Positions 8,093 through 17,067 of a stretch of 64,000 bases of DNA are shown here, in pieces. Origin of the DNA: Yoonia vestfoldensis (GTDB lineage Bacteria > Pseudomonadota > Alphaproteobacteria > Rhodobacterales > Rhodobacteraceae); NCBI RefSeq assembly GCF_002158905.1, contig NZ_CP021431.1:2046001-2110000 (forward strand), written 5' to 3'. The translations under genes and the position numbers were made by a program. A model generated the notes under the pieces. The model saw nothing but the letters and a program-made list of their open reading frames with translations, did not search any database and was not told where the DNA came from. Position 1 is the stretch's first letter, and each line of letters begins with the position of its first letter.

Positions 8093-9355
8093 ATGAACAT
8101 CCTCATTCTGGGCAGCGGCGGGCGCGAACATAGTCTGGCTTGGGCGATCAAGCAGAACCCCAAATGCGACCGGCTGATCGTGGCACCGGGCAATGCAGGC
8201 ATCGCGCAGATCGCCGATTGCGCCGATCTCAACATTCTTGATGGCGATGTCGTGGCGAATTTCGTCGCGGAAAATACCATCGACTTTGTCATTATCGGCC
8301 CCGAAGGCCCGCTGGCCGCCGGTGTCGCAGACCGTTTGCGCCGCACCGGCACGCTGGTCTTTGGCCCGTCGCAGGCCGCCGCCCAGCTGGAGGCATCGAA
8401 ATCATTCACCAAGGCGATCTGCGATGCAGCAGCTGCGCCCACCGCCCTCTATGCCCGTTTCACCGAGGCCGCCCCCGCCCGCGCCTATGTGCAGGCCCAA
8501 GGCGCGCCCATCGTGATCAAGGCTGACGGTCTGGCCGCAGGCAAAGGTGTCACCGTCGCGATGACATTGGACGAGGCACTGGCCGCCCTTGACCATATGT
8601 TCGACGGCAGTTTCGGCCCCGCAGGCACCGCCGTGGTGATCGAGGAATTCATGGAAGGCGAAGAAGCCTCGTTCTTTGTGCTTTGCGATGGCAAGACCAT
8701 CCTGCCTGTGGGCACAGCCCAGGACCACAAACGCGCCTTTGACGGCGATCAAGGGCCGAACACCGGCGGCATGGGCGCCTATTCGCCCGCCCCGGTGATG
8801 ACGGATGAGGTCACGCAAAAAGCGCTGCGCGAAATCATCCAGCCCACGATGGATGAAATGGCGCGCCGCGGCACCCCGTTTCAAGGCGTGCTGTTCTGCG
8901 GGCTGATGATCGAAAACGGCCAGCCACGGCTGGTGGAATATAACGTCCGCTTCGGTGACCCCGAATGCCAGGTGCTGATGATGCGCCTTGGCGGGCAGGT
9001 GCTGGACCTGCTGCAAGCCTGCGCCGAGCAGCGCCTGCACGAGGTCAGCGTGAACTGGGCCGATGACCATGCGCTGACCATCGTCATGGCGGCCAATGGC
9101 TATCCGGGCGATTACGCCAAGGGCAGCGTGATCGGCGGGCTGGATGCGCAGCTAGAGGATAGTTTCCACATGGTGTTCCATGCCGGGACCAAGCGCGCGG
9201 ACGGCCAATATCAGGCCAATGGCGGGCGGGTGCTGAACATCACCGCGCGCGGCGCGACACTGGCCGAGGCGCATGAACAGGCCTATGCCATGGCGCAAGG
9301 CATTGACTGGCCGGGCGGGTTTTACAGGTCGGATATCGGCTGGCGGGCGTTGTGA
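8093..9355 (+). CDS. purD: Phosphoribosylamine-glycine ligase
   Basis: GAR synthetase (420 aa), the second step of de novo purine synthesis, joining glycine to phosphoribosylamine with ATP. The N-terminal motif is MNILILGSGGREHSLAWA. An ATP-grasp fold follows, with VIKADGLAAGKGV (about residues 139-151), the family signature RFGDPECQ and a C-terminal domain. The ATG at 8093 is favoured over the immediately preceding GTG because GGAG lies about 8 nt upstream. The length is normal for the family. Confidence 0.96.
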   Translation: MNILILGSGGREHSLAWAIKQNPKCDRLIVAPGNAGIAQIADCADLNILDGDVVANFVAENTIDFVIIGPEGPLAAGVADRLRRTGTLVFGPSQAAAQLEASKSFTKAICDAAAAPTALYARFTEAAPARAYVQAQGAPIVIKADGLAAGKGVTVAMTLDEALAALDHMFDGSFGPAGTAVVIEEFMEGEEASFFVLCDGKTILPVGTAQDHKRAFDGDQGPNTGGMGAYSPAPVMTDEVTQKALREIIQPTMDEMARRGTPFQGVLFCGLMIENGQPRLVEYNVRFGDPECQVLMMRLGGQVLDLLQACAEQRLHEVSVNWADDHALTIVMAANGYPGDYAKGSVIGGLDAQLEDSFHMVFHAGTKRADGQYQANGGRVLNITARGATLAEAHEQAYAMAQGIDWPGGFYRSDIGWRAL

Positions 9356-9498
9356 CGGGGGACGGGGTTGGGTTTTGACGTCGTTTCAAGGCTAACCCTG
9401 TCGCGTGACGGCCAGACGGGTGGCGTGAGCATCGCGTGAAGCACTGACCTGAATTGAACAGCGAGTCCTTGGCGCAAATCGCAGCGAACGGTGGGAAT
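9356..9498. other. Intergenic region between purD and the insertion element
   Basis: No gene is supported here. A GC-rich stretch follows the purD stop, but I see no strong hairpin with a T-run. The left boundary of the insertion element is placed near 9499. Confidence 0.4.
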
Positions 9499-11043
9499 GA
9501 GCCGATTCTGTGGAAAAACACCGTGTTGCTGGTGCAGAAATTAGCGGTCTGAACAGGGCGCGAGCGCCTTTCTTATCAGGCTTTGCGCGTTTGCTGCGGT
9601 GCAGGAAAGATCTTGGCTAGTTTGCGGAGGTTTTGGGCGGTTGCGGCGAGGAGAAATTCGTCATTTGCACCGTTCGGGCCGCGCAATCGGAGTCTGCCCA
9701 ACCCGAGAATACGTTTGAGATGGGCGAAGAGCATTTCCACCTTCTTTCTGAGCCGCATCGAGATGACGTATTGCTTGGTCTTGGCAATGTCGCGGGCGAC
9801 CTGACGGGCGTCTTCGTGTTCTTCGCGCGTGATGGAGCGGAAGTCGGCATTTGGGCAGCATTTCGCTTTTGAGGGGCAAGCTTGGCACGTCAGTTTCAGG
9901 GCGCGATATTTGGCGACACCTTTGCCGTCCGGGCCTCTGTTTGGATCAGAATAGTTGCGGCGGAATTGCTTGAGGGCTTCGCCTTCGGGGCAGATGTATT
10001 GGTTGTTGTCAGCGTCCCATTCGAAATCAGCGCGGCTCCAGGTGCCGTCTGTCCGGCCTGCCTTATCAATGACGGGGATATGTGGCGCGATCTTGCGATC
10101 CACAAGCCAGCCCAGCATCGGGCCGGAGCCGTATGCCGTGTCCGCGATGATGCGCTCGGGATGCAGATCGAACGTGTCTTTGACACGGTCCAGCATCGTG
10201 CGCACGGACCCGACCTCGGCCTGCCGGATCGACCTGGTCGCCTCGACATCGACGATCACGGCGTGGTCGGTATCGATCAGGTAGTTGGTGGAATAGGCAA
10301 AGAATGCTGGGCCCTTGCGCGCTGCCGTCCACTGGCTGGACGGGTCGGAGTGGGACGTGAACTTGGGCTCGACGGTCGTGGCCGCGCCAAAGGCTGCATC
10401 ATCCAGAACCTCCAGATATTCCCGAACTGCGCGTGGCGCATCATCCGGATCGATGGTTGACGGGTTCCAGCCTTCCTTCGCGGTCGAGTTCTGCTTGTTG
10501 GCATCGGCCTCGATCAGGCTGGCATCCGCCGCAAAGCGTTGGCCGCTGACCAGACCCTCTGCAATGCACCGCGCCACAGTCGTCTCGAATAGGTGGCGCA
10601 GCAGGTCGCTGTCGCGGAAACGGCCATGGCGGTTCTTGGAGAAGGTCGAGTGATCCGGCACACGGTCCGCCAGATCGAGGCGGCAAAACCACCGATAGGC
10701 GAGGTTCAGATGCACCTCTTCGCAAAGCCGCCGCTCGGACCGGATTCCCAAGCAATACCCCACCAACAGCATGCGGATCAGCAACTCGGGATCAATCGAA
10801 GGGCGGCCTGTGTTGCTGTAGAACGGAGCCAAGTGATGCCGGATACCGGACAGATCGACGAAGCGGTCGATCGAACGCAATAAGTGATCCTGAGGAACGT
10901 GACCCTCGATCGAGAACTCGTAAAACAACGCGCCTTGCGCCTCTTGCTTCGGTCCCAACATCGCAGTTCCCCCCGTATCATACGAGGAATTGAATCAGCG
11001 ACAGGCACCCAAATCAACAAGAGTTTTTCAACGGAATAAGCCC
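9499..11043 (-). mobile_element. IS1182-type insertion sequence
   Basis: About 1.55 kb. The two ends carry related imperfect inverted repeats. The left end reads GAGCCGATTCTGTGGAAAAAC from 9499, and the complement of the right end reads GGGCTTATTCCGTTGAAAAAC ending at 11043, with 15-16 of 21 positions matching. A single transposase gene fills the interior. I could not find a convincing flanking target duplication, so exact boundaries are approximate and the element may be old. Confidence 0.75.
9576..10961 (-). CDS. IS1182 family transposase
   Basis: 461 aa, apparently intact. The N-terminal DUF772-like part has GRPSIDPELLIRMLLVGYCL and RRLCEEVHLNLAYRWFC. The DDE-type core contains FAADASLIEADA, a central IIADTAYGSGPML and a C-terminal RLRKKVEMLFAHLKRILGL that supplies the likely acidic residue. 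A cysteine cluster (LTCQACPSKAKCC, around residues 370-385) is typical of this family. It starts with ATG at 10961; the leader back to the right terminal repeat is short. No frameshift or internal stop is visible, so it could still be active. Confidence 0.92.
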   Translation of the reverse strand: MLGPKQEAQGALFYEFSIEGHVPQDHLLRSIDRFVDLSGIRHHLAPFYSNTGRPSIDPELLIRMLLVGYCLGIRSERRLCEEVHLNLAYRWFCRLDLADRVPDHSTFSKNRHGRFRDSDLLRHLFETTVARCIAEGLVSGQRFAADASLIEADANKQNSTAKEGWNPSTIDPDDAPRAVREYLEVLDDAAFGAATTVEPKFTSHSDPSSQWTAARKGPAFFAYSTNYLIDTDHAVIVDVEATRSIRQAEVGSVRTMLDRVKDTFDLHPERIIADTAYGSGPMLGWLVDRKIAPHIPVIDKAGRTDGTWSRADFEWDADNNQYICPEGEALKQFRRNYSDPNRGPDGKGVAKYRALKLTCQACPSKAKCCPNADFRSITREEHEDARQVARDIAKTKQYVISMRLRKKVEMLFAHLKRILGLGRLRLRGPNGANDEFLLAATAQNLRKLAKIFPAPQQTRKA

Positions 11044-11254
11044 AACTCGAGCATTCGACAGCGTGCAGCGAATGACCGAAACCCGATTGAGTTTTCCAAG
11101 CGATCAAGATAACTTCTGATGGTGGCCTTGCTCGGGCCTCCCCCCTCCACTGGGGCAGCATATGTCATGCGGAGCGACACCACTTCGAATCTAACCTGTT
11201 CGAGCACGCGCATAAGGAGGGATTGCGAAGACCGCTCGTAGAAGGGGGTTCAAG
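11044..11254. other. Intergenic spacer between insertion element and ATPase gene
   Basis: About 210 nt of mixed composition with no supported gene. An AAGGAGGG string at 11213-11220 resembles a ribosome binding site but has no convincing start behind it. A short reverse-strand open frame (11028-11213) has no recognisable features and overlaps the IS end. Confidence 0.4.
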
Positions 11255-11968
11255 ATGAGACTGTCATCACCAATCTACGCACTTAAGCGTCAAGCAAAAT
11301 TGCTGGCACGCCACACCAATATCAAGCTCCACGAGGCACTCAATCAAATTGCCACCAAAGAGGGCTTCAGTGATTGGAGCCACTTGGCGTCCAGCTACTC
11401 CAAAGCGACACCAGCCAAGGAAATCATGAGCCAGCTCAATCCAGGCGATATGGTGCTGATCGGTGCGCGTCCCGGCCACGGCAAGACCCTTCTCGGGTTA
11501 GAGTTGGCCGCATTGGCTAAGAAAAACAAGCGCATAGGCTATGTTTTCTCGCTCGACTACAATGACAAGGATGTGTGGGATCGGTATGAAAAACTAGGTT
11601 TAGACGTAAAGGAAAGTGACGGCCCAATCGTCGTTGATACCTCTGACGTTATTTGTGCGGCTCACATCATTGAACGCCTCGCGACTACACCGGATCGCGC
11701 ATTCATCGTTGTCGATTACTTGCAGCTTTTGGATCAAAAGCGCAGCAATCCCCCGCTGGAAGAACAAGTCCGGGCGCTGAAGAATTTTGCCATCGAATAT
11801 GGAGCAGTTGTGGTTTTGATTTCCCAAATCGACCGCGCTTTTGAGCTATCGTCCAGCACCATGCCGACTCTTGCAGACATCCGGTTGCCAAATCCCCTCG
11901 ACCTGTCGCTTTTCGACAAAAAGTGCTTCCTACATGACGGCCAAATACAGATAGAGATGGCAGCATAA
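11255..11968 (+). CDS. Stand-alone DnaB-like RecA-fold ATPase
   Basis: 237 aa. Residues 7-48 form a small helical module (LKRQAKLLARHTNIKLHEAL, then EGFSDWSHL). Residues 60-237 are a RecA-type ATPase close in pattern to the C-terminal domain of DnaB: Walker A GARPGHGKT (70-78), Walker B FIVVDYLQLL (150-159), a sensor LISQIDR (188-194) and a terminal PTLADIR segment resembling DnaB motif H4. The DnaB N-terminal primase-binding collar is absent, so a replicative helicase role is unlikely; DNA or protein remodelling is inference. GGGGG lies 6 nt before the ATG. The gene is visibly AT-richer than its neighbours and abuts an insertion element, suggesting acquisition. Confidence 0.7.
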   Translation: MRLSSPIYALKRQAKLLARHTNIKLHEALNQIATKEGFSDWSHLASSYSKATPAKEIMSQLNPGDMVLIGARPGHGKTLLGLELAALAKKNKRIGYVFSLDYNDKDVWDRYEKLGLDVKESDGPIVVDTSDVICAAHIIERLATTPDRAFIVVDYLQLLDQKRSNPPLEEQVRALKNFAIEYGAVVVLISQIDRAFELSSSTMPTLADIRLPNPLDLSLFDKKCFLHDGQIQIEMAA

Positions 11969-12133
11969 CCTCACTCGAACTTGCTTTGCGGACGTTCGTT
12001 GAAGGTCCGCTCCGTCCCACGCACCCGACCTTCATGCACGCTATTCTCAAGGTGCGATCTGGCATCCGGATACATGACGATTCAGCCAGTTTTACCCGCC
12101 AGACGGCACGGAAGACGCCTCAAGATATGCCAT

Positions 12134-12166
12134 AAAAAAAGCCGCGCTCTCTGGCGCGGCTTTTTC
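12134..12166. terminator. Bidirectional intrinsic terminator 3' of carD
   Basis: GCCGCGC and GCGCGGC form a perfect 7-bp stem around TCTCTG, flanked by seven As on one side and five Ts on the other. It works for the minus-strand carD transcript and also reads as a terminator for the plus-strand ATPase gene. Confidence 0.88.
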
Positions 12167-12182
12167 CTCATTTCACATCCGC

Positions 12183-12689
12183 TTAAGCGGCACGCCCCAC
12201 CAGAACGGACCCGATCTGCGCGGCGGCCGCATTCTCGTCATCGCCTGCAACGGCGGCGAATTCGCGGGTCAGGCGTTCAAGCGCGGCTTCGTAAAGCTGA
12301 CGCTCGGAATAGCTTTGCTCGCGCTGGTCGTCTTGGCGGTGCAGGTCGCGCACGACTTCGGCGATGGCGATCAGGTCGCCGGAATTGATCTTTTGCTCGT
12401 ATTCCTGCGCCCGGCGCGACCACATGGCCTTTTTGACCTTGGCCTTGCCGCGCAGGGTTTTCAGCGCGTGATTGACGACGTCAGGTGTCGCCAGCGCGCG
12501 CATGCCCACATCGGTGGCCTTATGGGTCGGCACCCGCAGGGTCATCTTGTCCTTTTCAAAGGCGATCACGAACATTTCCAGCTCGAACCCGGCCACTTCT
12601 TGCGTTTCGACAGAGACGATCTTGCCCACGCCATGCGCCGGATAGACGACAAACTGGTCGGGGCTGAATTCGCTTTTCTTCTTGGTCAT
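12183..12689 (-). CDS. carD: CarD family transcription regulator
   Basis: 168 aa. The N-terminal RNA-polymerase-interacting Tudor-like domain has FVVYPAHGVGKIVSVE near residues 13-28, followed by the helical CarD C-terminal domain (MWSRRAQEYEQKINSGDLIAI). CarD proteins bind the beta subunit of RNA polymerase and stabilise open complexes. Start ATG at 12689 follows AAAGGACAAT; the longer upstream frame crosses the promoter region and is rejected. A strong terminator follows the gene. The C-terminus is Ala-rich. Position beside fdxA is common in this group. Confidence 0.94.
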   Translation of the reverse strand: MTKKKSEFSPDQFVVYPAHGVGKIVSVETQEVAGFELEMFVIAFEKDKMTLRVPTHKATDVGMRALATPDVVNHALKTLRGKAKVKKAMWSRRAQEYEQKINSGDLIAIAEVVRDLHRQDDQREQSYSERQLYEAALERLTREFAAVAGDDENAAAAQIGSVLVGRAA

Positions 12690-12881
12690 GATTGTCCTTT
12701 CATGGCAATCCGGCACGTCAGGCGACAAAAAACCGTCGGTAACAAGCGTCACCGGCGGGTTAAGACGTATGGGCAGGATCACATCATTCGCGTCATTGAG
12801 GGGAATCATACCACAAAAACGCGCGCTTCGGAAGCATCCCTGCGCATGACGCAGCAATGCTTTGTTATCAGGGGTTTACCC

Positions 12882-13217
12882 TTAGCCGCCTTCGCCGGGG
12901 GCCTCGGAAAACAGATCCAGCTTGCCGGGCTTGCCATCCATGTCTTCGGCGCCGGGCAGCGGGTCTTTCTTGGTGATGATGACCGGCCACATTTCCGAGT
13001 ATTTGCGGTTGAACTCGACCCATTTTTCCATGTCGGGTTCGGTGTCGGGCCGGATCGCATCGGCGGGGCATTCGGGTTCACAGACGCCGCAATCGATACA
13101 TTCATCGGGATGGATCACCAGCATGTTCTCGCCCTCGTAGAAACAATCGACGGGACACACCTCGACGCAGTCGGTGTATTTGCAGGCGATACAATTGTCG
13201 TTGACGATATAGGTCAT
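12882..13217 (-). CDS. fdxA: 7Fe-8S ferredoxin FdxA
   Basis: A soluble ferredoxin of 111 aa carrying one [3Fe-4S] and one [4Fe-4S] cluster. Cysteines are at 9, 12, 17, 21, 25, 40, 43, 46 and 50. C9, C17 and C50 fit the 3Fe site, and C21 with C40, C43 and C46 fits the 4Fe site. The C-terminal extension of about 50 residues ([12 protein letters not shown] and onward) is the usual Azotobacter FdI-like tail. Start ATG at 13217. The redox partner is unknown. It sits between carD and the S4-domain gene, all on the minus strand. Confidence 0.95.
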   Translation of the reverse strand: MTYIVNDNCIACKYTDCVEVCPVDCFYEGENMLVIHPDECIDCGVCEPECPADAIRPDTEPDMEKWVEFNRKYSEMWPVIITKKDPLPGAEDMDGKPGKLDLFSEAPGEGG

Positions 13218-13264
13218 GGGGTCATCCGTAGTTCTTTGCCGGTTTGCTAAATCGGATCGCGCGG

Positions 13265-13654
13265 TCATTCAAGCGTGAAAGGGTCATCCATCCCGCGCTG
13301 CGTCATCATATCCCTGCGATCCTTTTTGGTGGGCCGCCCCTTGCGGTCACTGCCGGGGGTCTGGGGTGCAGGCTCTGTCACAGGCGTCAGATCCTCGTAA
13401 AGCGCCTGCGCCTCGGGCGCGGGGCCACGGCGCGTGCCGCAATCAAGGATGCGGATCACCCGTGTCTGATCGGCCTGCACAAAGGTCAGAACATCCCCCG
13501 CCCCCACGGCGCGGGCGGCTTTGCTGACCGGCGTGCCACCGACCCGCACCTTGCCCGCGGTCACGATTCCGGCGGCAATGCTGCGCGATTTGAAGAACCG
13601 CGCCTGCCAAAGCCATTTGTCCAGCCGGATCGTGACACGCGCGCCGTCGGTCAA
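13265..13654 (-). CDS. S4-domain RNA-binding protein (Hsp15-like)
   Basis: 129 aa. An S4 RNA-binding domain occupies residues about 8-60 ([19 protein letters not shown], then GKVRVGG), as in Hsp15/HslR, which binds free 50S subunits carrying stalled nascent chains. A basic tail with [11 protein letters not shown] follows. The start codon is TTG and overlaps the helicase stop as TTGA, so translation is probably coupled to the upstream helicase gene. The exact RNA target is inference. Confidence 0.87.
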   Translation of the reverse strand: MTDGARVTIRLDKWLWQARFFKSRSIAAGIVTAGKVRVGGTPVSKAARAVGAGDVLTFVQADQTRVIRILDCGTRRGPAPEAQALYEDLTPVTEPAPQTPGSDRKGRPTKKDRRDMMTQRGMDDPFTLE

Positions 13655-16407
13655 GCCTTTTTGAACCCCGCCAAGGCGGCAGCAAAGGGATTGTCGGGAT
13701 CAATCTGTTTTTCGCGCTTGGGCTTGGCCTGAAAGCTGTCGGGCTTGGTTTGCTGCATCTGCGGCTTGCCTTTCGGCTTGCCCTTGGGCTTGGCATTGCC
13801 GCGCGGGCGGTCATTTGTCGGACGTGCCGGGCGCGCAGCCCGTCCGCCCCAAGTGAAGGTATAGAACAGCTCCGTCTCGGGGGCGTCGGGCGTTTGCGGC
13901 GGTGCATCTGCAGGCATTTCTTGCGGCGTTTCATCCGGCACTTCGGCAGGTGCTGGCGCATCATCCGGCTGATCGGGTGTTTCAACCGGAATTTCGGTCG
14001 GCGGATCACCCGCCACATCGGCGCGCGGTGCCTTGACCTTCACGCGTTCGCCCTTGTCGGCCTTGTAGCCTAGCCCCGCCATCAAATCGGCGAATTGGTC
14101 CAGCGTCATGCCGGTGATCGACAGCATGTCGGGATTGGCTTCAAACCCGCCCCGGCTGTCCTTGTCGCGCAGCATATCGGCCAGACGTTCCAGCATGTCG
14201 ATGCGGATCGCACGTTCGCCCGCGGCACGATAGCCCGCCATCGCGTAATAGCCGGGCACGGCATCTTTCGCGGCAGGCACTGTGACCAGACCGGGGGGCG
14301 GGCTTTGCGGGAATTCCGACAGATCGCGCGCCAGCGACCACAGCACAAGGCGCAGGCGGGTCGGGGCGGGTTTCAGCAGCAAAGGCTGGAAGATCGTGAA
14401 TTGACCAAAGCGCACGCCATGTTTGCGCAAGGCAGACCGCGCATCCTGATCCAGCGCCTTGACCTCATCGGCGACATCACCGCGCGGGATGATGCCGAAA
14501 TGTTCGGCCATCCGGTAGGCAAAGCCCTTGGCCGCCCCGATCAGTGTTTCGTCATTTTTCAGCGCCAGCAAAGGTTCAAATCCTGCCGCAATCTTGCGGT
14601 CGATGAAATGCTGCAAGCGGCGCTGGACCTTGGCCGCGACATCGGGGCCTGCCTCGTCATCGACAAAGACCGCGACACCGGGTTTCAGCGGGTCGGACCC
14701 TGCCACCAGCTTGCCCACGGCCTGATCGCCCCACATCAGGCCACCCTGTTCAGTGAAATCTATCTCTGTGTCGGGCGCGTTGTAGAAACGGTCCGCGCGC
14801 AGATGCAGATGCGGCGCGATCGCCTGCTGGGACGCCTGCCGGAGGGTTTTCGCCTCATCAGGGCTGCCCGCCTTGTCCATGCGGAAACGGAACCCTTCCA
14901 GACGACCGACAAATTCGCCTTCGACGGTCACTTCGCCTTTTTCATTCACCTCGGCCAACAGGCTCTCCTTTTGTTTGAGCCGGCGAAGCAGGATGCTGGT
15001 CCGCCGGTCCACAAATCTTTGCGTCAATGCGCCATGCAGCGCATCTGATAAACGGTCTTCTACAGCGCGGGTTTCATCGCGCCAATGGGAATCGTCACGC
15101 AGCCAGCCGTTGCGTTGGGCCACATAGGTCCAGGTGCGGATATAGGCCAGCCGCTTGGACAAAGTATCAATGTCCCCGTCGGTGCGGTCAATCCGGCGGA
15201 CCTGCAAGGCGAACCAATTGGCCGAGACATGCCCAAGCTGGTGCAGATCGTTGTAGATCTGCATCAGCAGCCCGGCATGTTCACCCGCCGAAATACCGCG
15301 AAAATCGGGGATACGGCAGACATCCCACAGTAATTTCACCGATGGCCCGTCGGTGGCGCGCGCCGCGACCTCGGCATCCAGCGCCAGCGTTTTCAGCGCG
15401 GCCAGATCATCGCTTTCGCGCACGCGGGTCAGCCAGGGGTTATCGGTGCGATCCTCCAAAGATCCGATCAGCCGTTTGACAGAACCATATTGCAACCGGC
15501 TGTTGCGCCATTGCAATTTGGCGACAGGGCGGAACTGGTGGTTGCAGATCGCAGCAGCGACGGCATCATCCAAGGGCGGGGCCTCGCCCGTCACGCCAAA
15601 GGTGCCGTTTTCAATATGCCGCCCCGCGCGGCCCGCGATCTGCGCCAATTCCTGCGGTTCCAGATGGCGCATCCGGCGGCCGTCATATTTGGTCAGCGAG
15701 GAAAAGGCGACATGGCTGATATCAAGGTTCAGCCCCATCCCGATCGCATCGGTGGCGACAAGGTAATCCACATCGCCGTTTTGATACATTTCCACCTGCG
15801 CATTGCGGGTGCGGGGCGACAGCGCGCCCATGACAACGGCGGCACCGCCCTTGGTGCGGCGCAAAAGTTCGGCGATGGCATAGACATTATCGACCGAAAA
15901 CCCGACGATGGCCGACCTTGCGGGCATCCGGCTGATCTTTTTGGACCCCGTATAGGTCAGTTCCGACATCCGGTCGCGGACCATGAATTGCGCGCCGGGG
16001 ACCAGCGCGGCAATCGCGCCGCGCATGGTTTCAGCCCCCAGAAACAGGGTTTCATGCAGCCCGCGCGCATGCAGCAGCCGGTCGGTGAACACATGGCCGC
16101 GTTCGGGATCGGCGCAAAGCTGGATTTCATCAACAGCCAGGAAATCGCAGCCCATGCCCTCGGGCATCGCCTCGACCGTGCAGACCCAATAGGCCGCACG
16201 CGGCGGCACGATGCGTTCCTCGCCGGTGACCAGCGCCACAACCCCCGGCCCCTTGATCGCGACGATGCGGTCATAGACCTCGCGCGCAAGCAGGCGCAAA
16301 GGCAGGCCGATCACGCCGGTGCGGTAGGACAGCATCCGCTGGATCGCGTAATGGGTCTTGCCGGTATTGGTCGGCCCAAGAACGGCCGTGATCCGGGAAC
16401 CTTGCAT
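13651..16407 (-). CDS. SUV3-like DNA/RNA helicase
   Basis: 918 aa. Superfamily 2 helicase core: Walker A GPTNTGKT (11-18), motif II DEIQ (93-96) as in SUV3/Mgps2 proteins, and a motif VI region QIAGRAGRH near residue 265. A long middle region follows, then a low-complexity tail from about residue 800, very rich in Pro, Glu, Asp and Thr, ending in a lysine-rich segment. The tail is probably disordered and may bind RNA. The mitochondrial homologue SUV3 acts in RNA turnover; the bacterial role is less clear. GGGGACGAAA precedes the ATG at 16407. It is coupled to the S4 protein downstream. Confidence 0.88.
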   Translation of the reverse strand: MQGSRITAVLGPTNTGKTHYAIQRMLSYRTGVIGLPLRLLAREVYDRIVAIKGPGVVALVTGEERIVPPRAAYWVCTVEAMPEGMGCDFLAVDEIQLCADPERGHVFTDRLLHARGLHETLFLGAETMRGAIAALVPGAQFMVRDRMSELTYTGSKKISRMPARSAIVGFSVDNVYAIAELLRRTKGGAAVVMGALSPRTRNAQVEMYQNGDVDYLVATDAIGMGLNLDISHVAFSSLTKYDGRRMRHLEPQELAQIAGRAGRHIENGTFGVTGEAPPLDDAVAAAICNHQFRPVAKLQWRNSRLQYGSVKRLIGSLEDRTDNPWLTRVRESDDLAALKTLALDAEVAARATDGPSVKLLWDVCRIPDFRGISAGEHAGLLMQIYNDLHQLGHVSANWFALQVRRIDRTDGDIDTLSKRLAYIRTWTYVAQRNGWLRDDSHWRDETRAVEDRLSDALHGALTQRFVDRRTSILLRRLKQKESLLAEVNEKGEVTVEGEFVGRLEGFRFRMDKAGSPDEAKTLRQASQQAIAPHLHLRADRFYNAPDTEIDFTEQGGLMWGDQAVGKLVAGSDPLKPGVAVFVDDEAGPDVAAKVQRRLQHFIDRKIAAGFEPLLALKNDETLIGAAKGFAYRMAEHFGIIPRGDVADEVKALDQDARSALRKHGVRFGQFTIFQPLLLKPAPTRLRLVLWSLARDLSEFPQSPPPGLVTVPAAKDAVPGYYAMAGYRAAGERAIRIDMLERLADMLRDKDSRGGFEANPDMLSITGMTLDQFADLMAGLGYKADKGERVKVKAPRADVAGDPPTEIPVETPDQPDDAPAPAEVPDETPQEMPADAPPQTPDAPETELFYTFTWGGRAARPARPTNDRPRGNAKPKGKPKGKPQMQQTKPDSFQAKPKREKQIDPDNPFAAALAGFKKA

Positions 16408-16431
16408 TTTCGTCCCCGTCAGGGCCGGGCG

Positions 16432-16992
16432 TCAGATCGCCTGGCCGCCCAGCTGTTGGTGCAAACGCGCGCGGTCGTCGCGGGTCTGCGCGGAATATGG
16501 CACGATCTGAAGGATCATGTCGTAAAGTTCAAGCGCCGCCTCGGGCCGTCCGGTTTCTTCCATCATGACCGCCAGCCCGCGCATCGCCTCGAAATGGCGC
16601 GGATTGCGGGTCAGCACCTCTTCAAGGTCGGCCATGGCGGGGCCGATTTCATCAAGCAGATAAAAGGCTGTGGCGCGCTGGTAATAGCCTTCGGCAAAAT
16701 CAGGGGCATGGTCGACCAATGCGGAAAAATGATCAAGCGCCGCCTCGGGCGCGCCCGCATCCAGCGCATCCTGGCCCCGGCGCAGCAACAGATCCATCGC
16801 AGCCGACCCGCTTTTGGCCCATTCGGCGATGATCTGCTGTTCGATGCGCAAGGATCCGTCTTCATCACTCTGTGACAATTCCGCGAAAAGCTGGTCCAGC
16901 CTTTCGGTTTGTGCGACCAGGGGCTGCGAAAACCCCAGGCCCAGCACAAGTGCCGCAACGATACATTTGAAGCCAAGTCGATCTGCCATCAT
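16432..16992 (-). CDS. Exported tetratricopeptide repeat protein
   Basis: 186 aa. The N-terminus is a signal peptide (LGFKCIVAALVLGLGFSQPL, then VAQ as likely cleavage site). Three TPR-like helical repeats follow (AALDHFSALVDHAPDFAEGY; AMADLEEVLTRNPRHFEAM; AALELYDMILQIVPYSAQTR). It is likely periplasmic and a protein-interaction scaffold; no enzymatic motif is seen. Two adjacent ATGs (16992 and 16989) can serve as start. It lies 24 nt upstream of the helicase on the same strand and diverges from the SCP2 gene. Confidence 0.82.
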   Translation of the reverse strand: MMADRLGFKCIVAALVLGLGFSQPLVAQTERLDQLFAELSQSDEDGSLRIEQQIIAEWAKSGSAAMDLLLRRGQDALDAGAPEAALDHFSALVDHAPDFAEGYYQRATAFYLLDEIGPAMADLEEVLTRNPRHFEAMRGLAVMMEETGRPEAALELYDMILQIVPYSAQTRDDRARLHQQLGGQAI

Positions 16993-17067
16993 ATCTGGCA
17001 ATGTAATGCATCCCGCGACAGACACCAGAGCCTGCCTGCCGCAAATCATCACGAGAGGATCAAAATC

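Noticed and set aside
9490-11055. Target-site duplication flanking the IS1182-type element
   Set aside because: Bases outside the proposed ends (GGAAT-like on the left, AACTCG on the right) do not match over 4 or more positions.
11028-11213. 61-codon minus-strand frame beside the insertion element
   Set aside because: Overlaps the IS terminal repeat, no ribosome site or domain.
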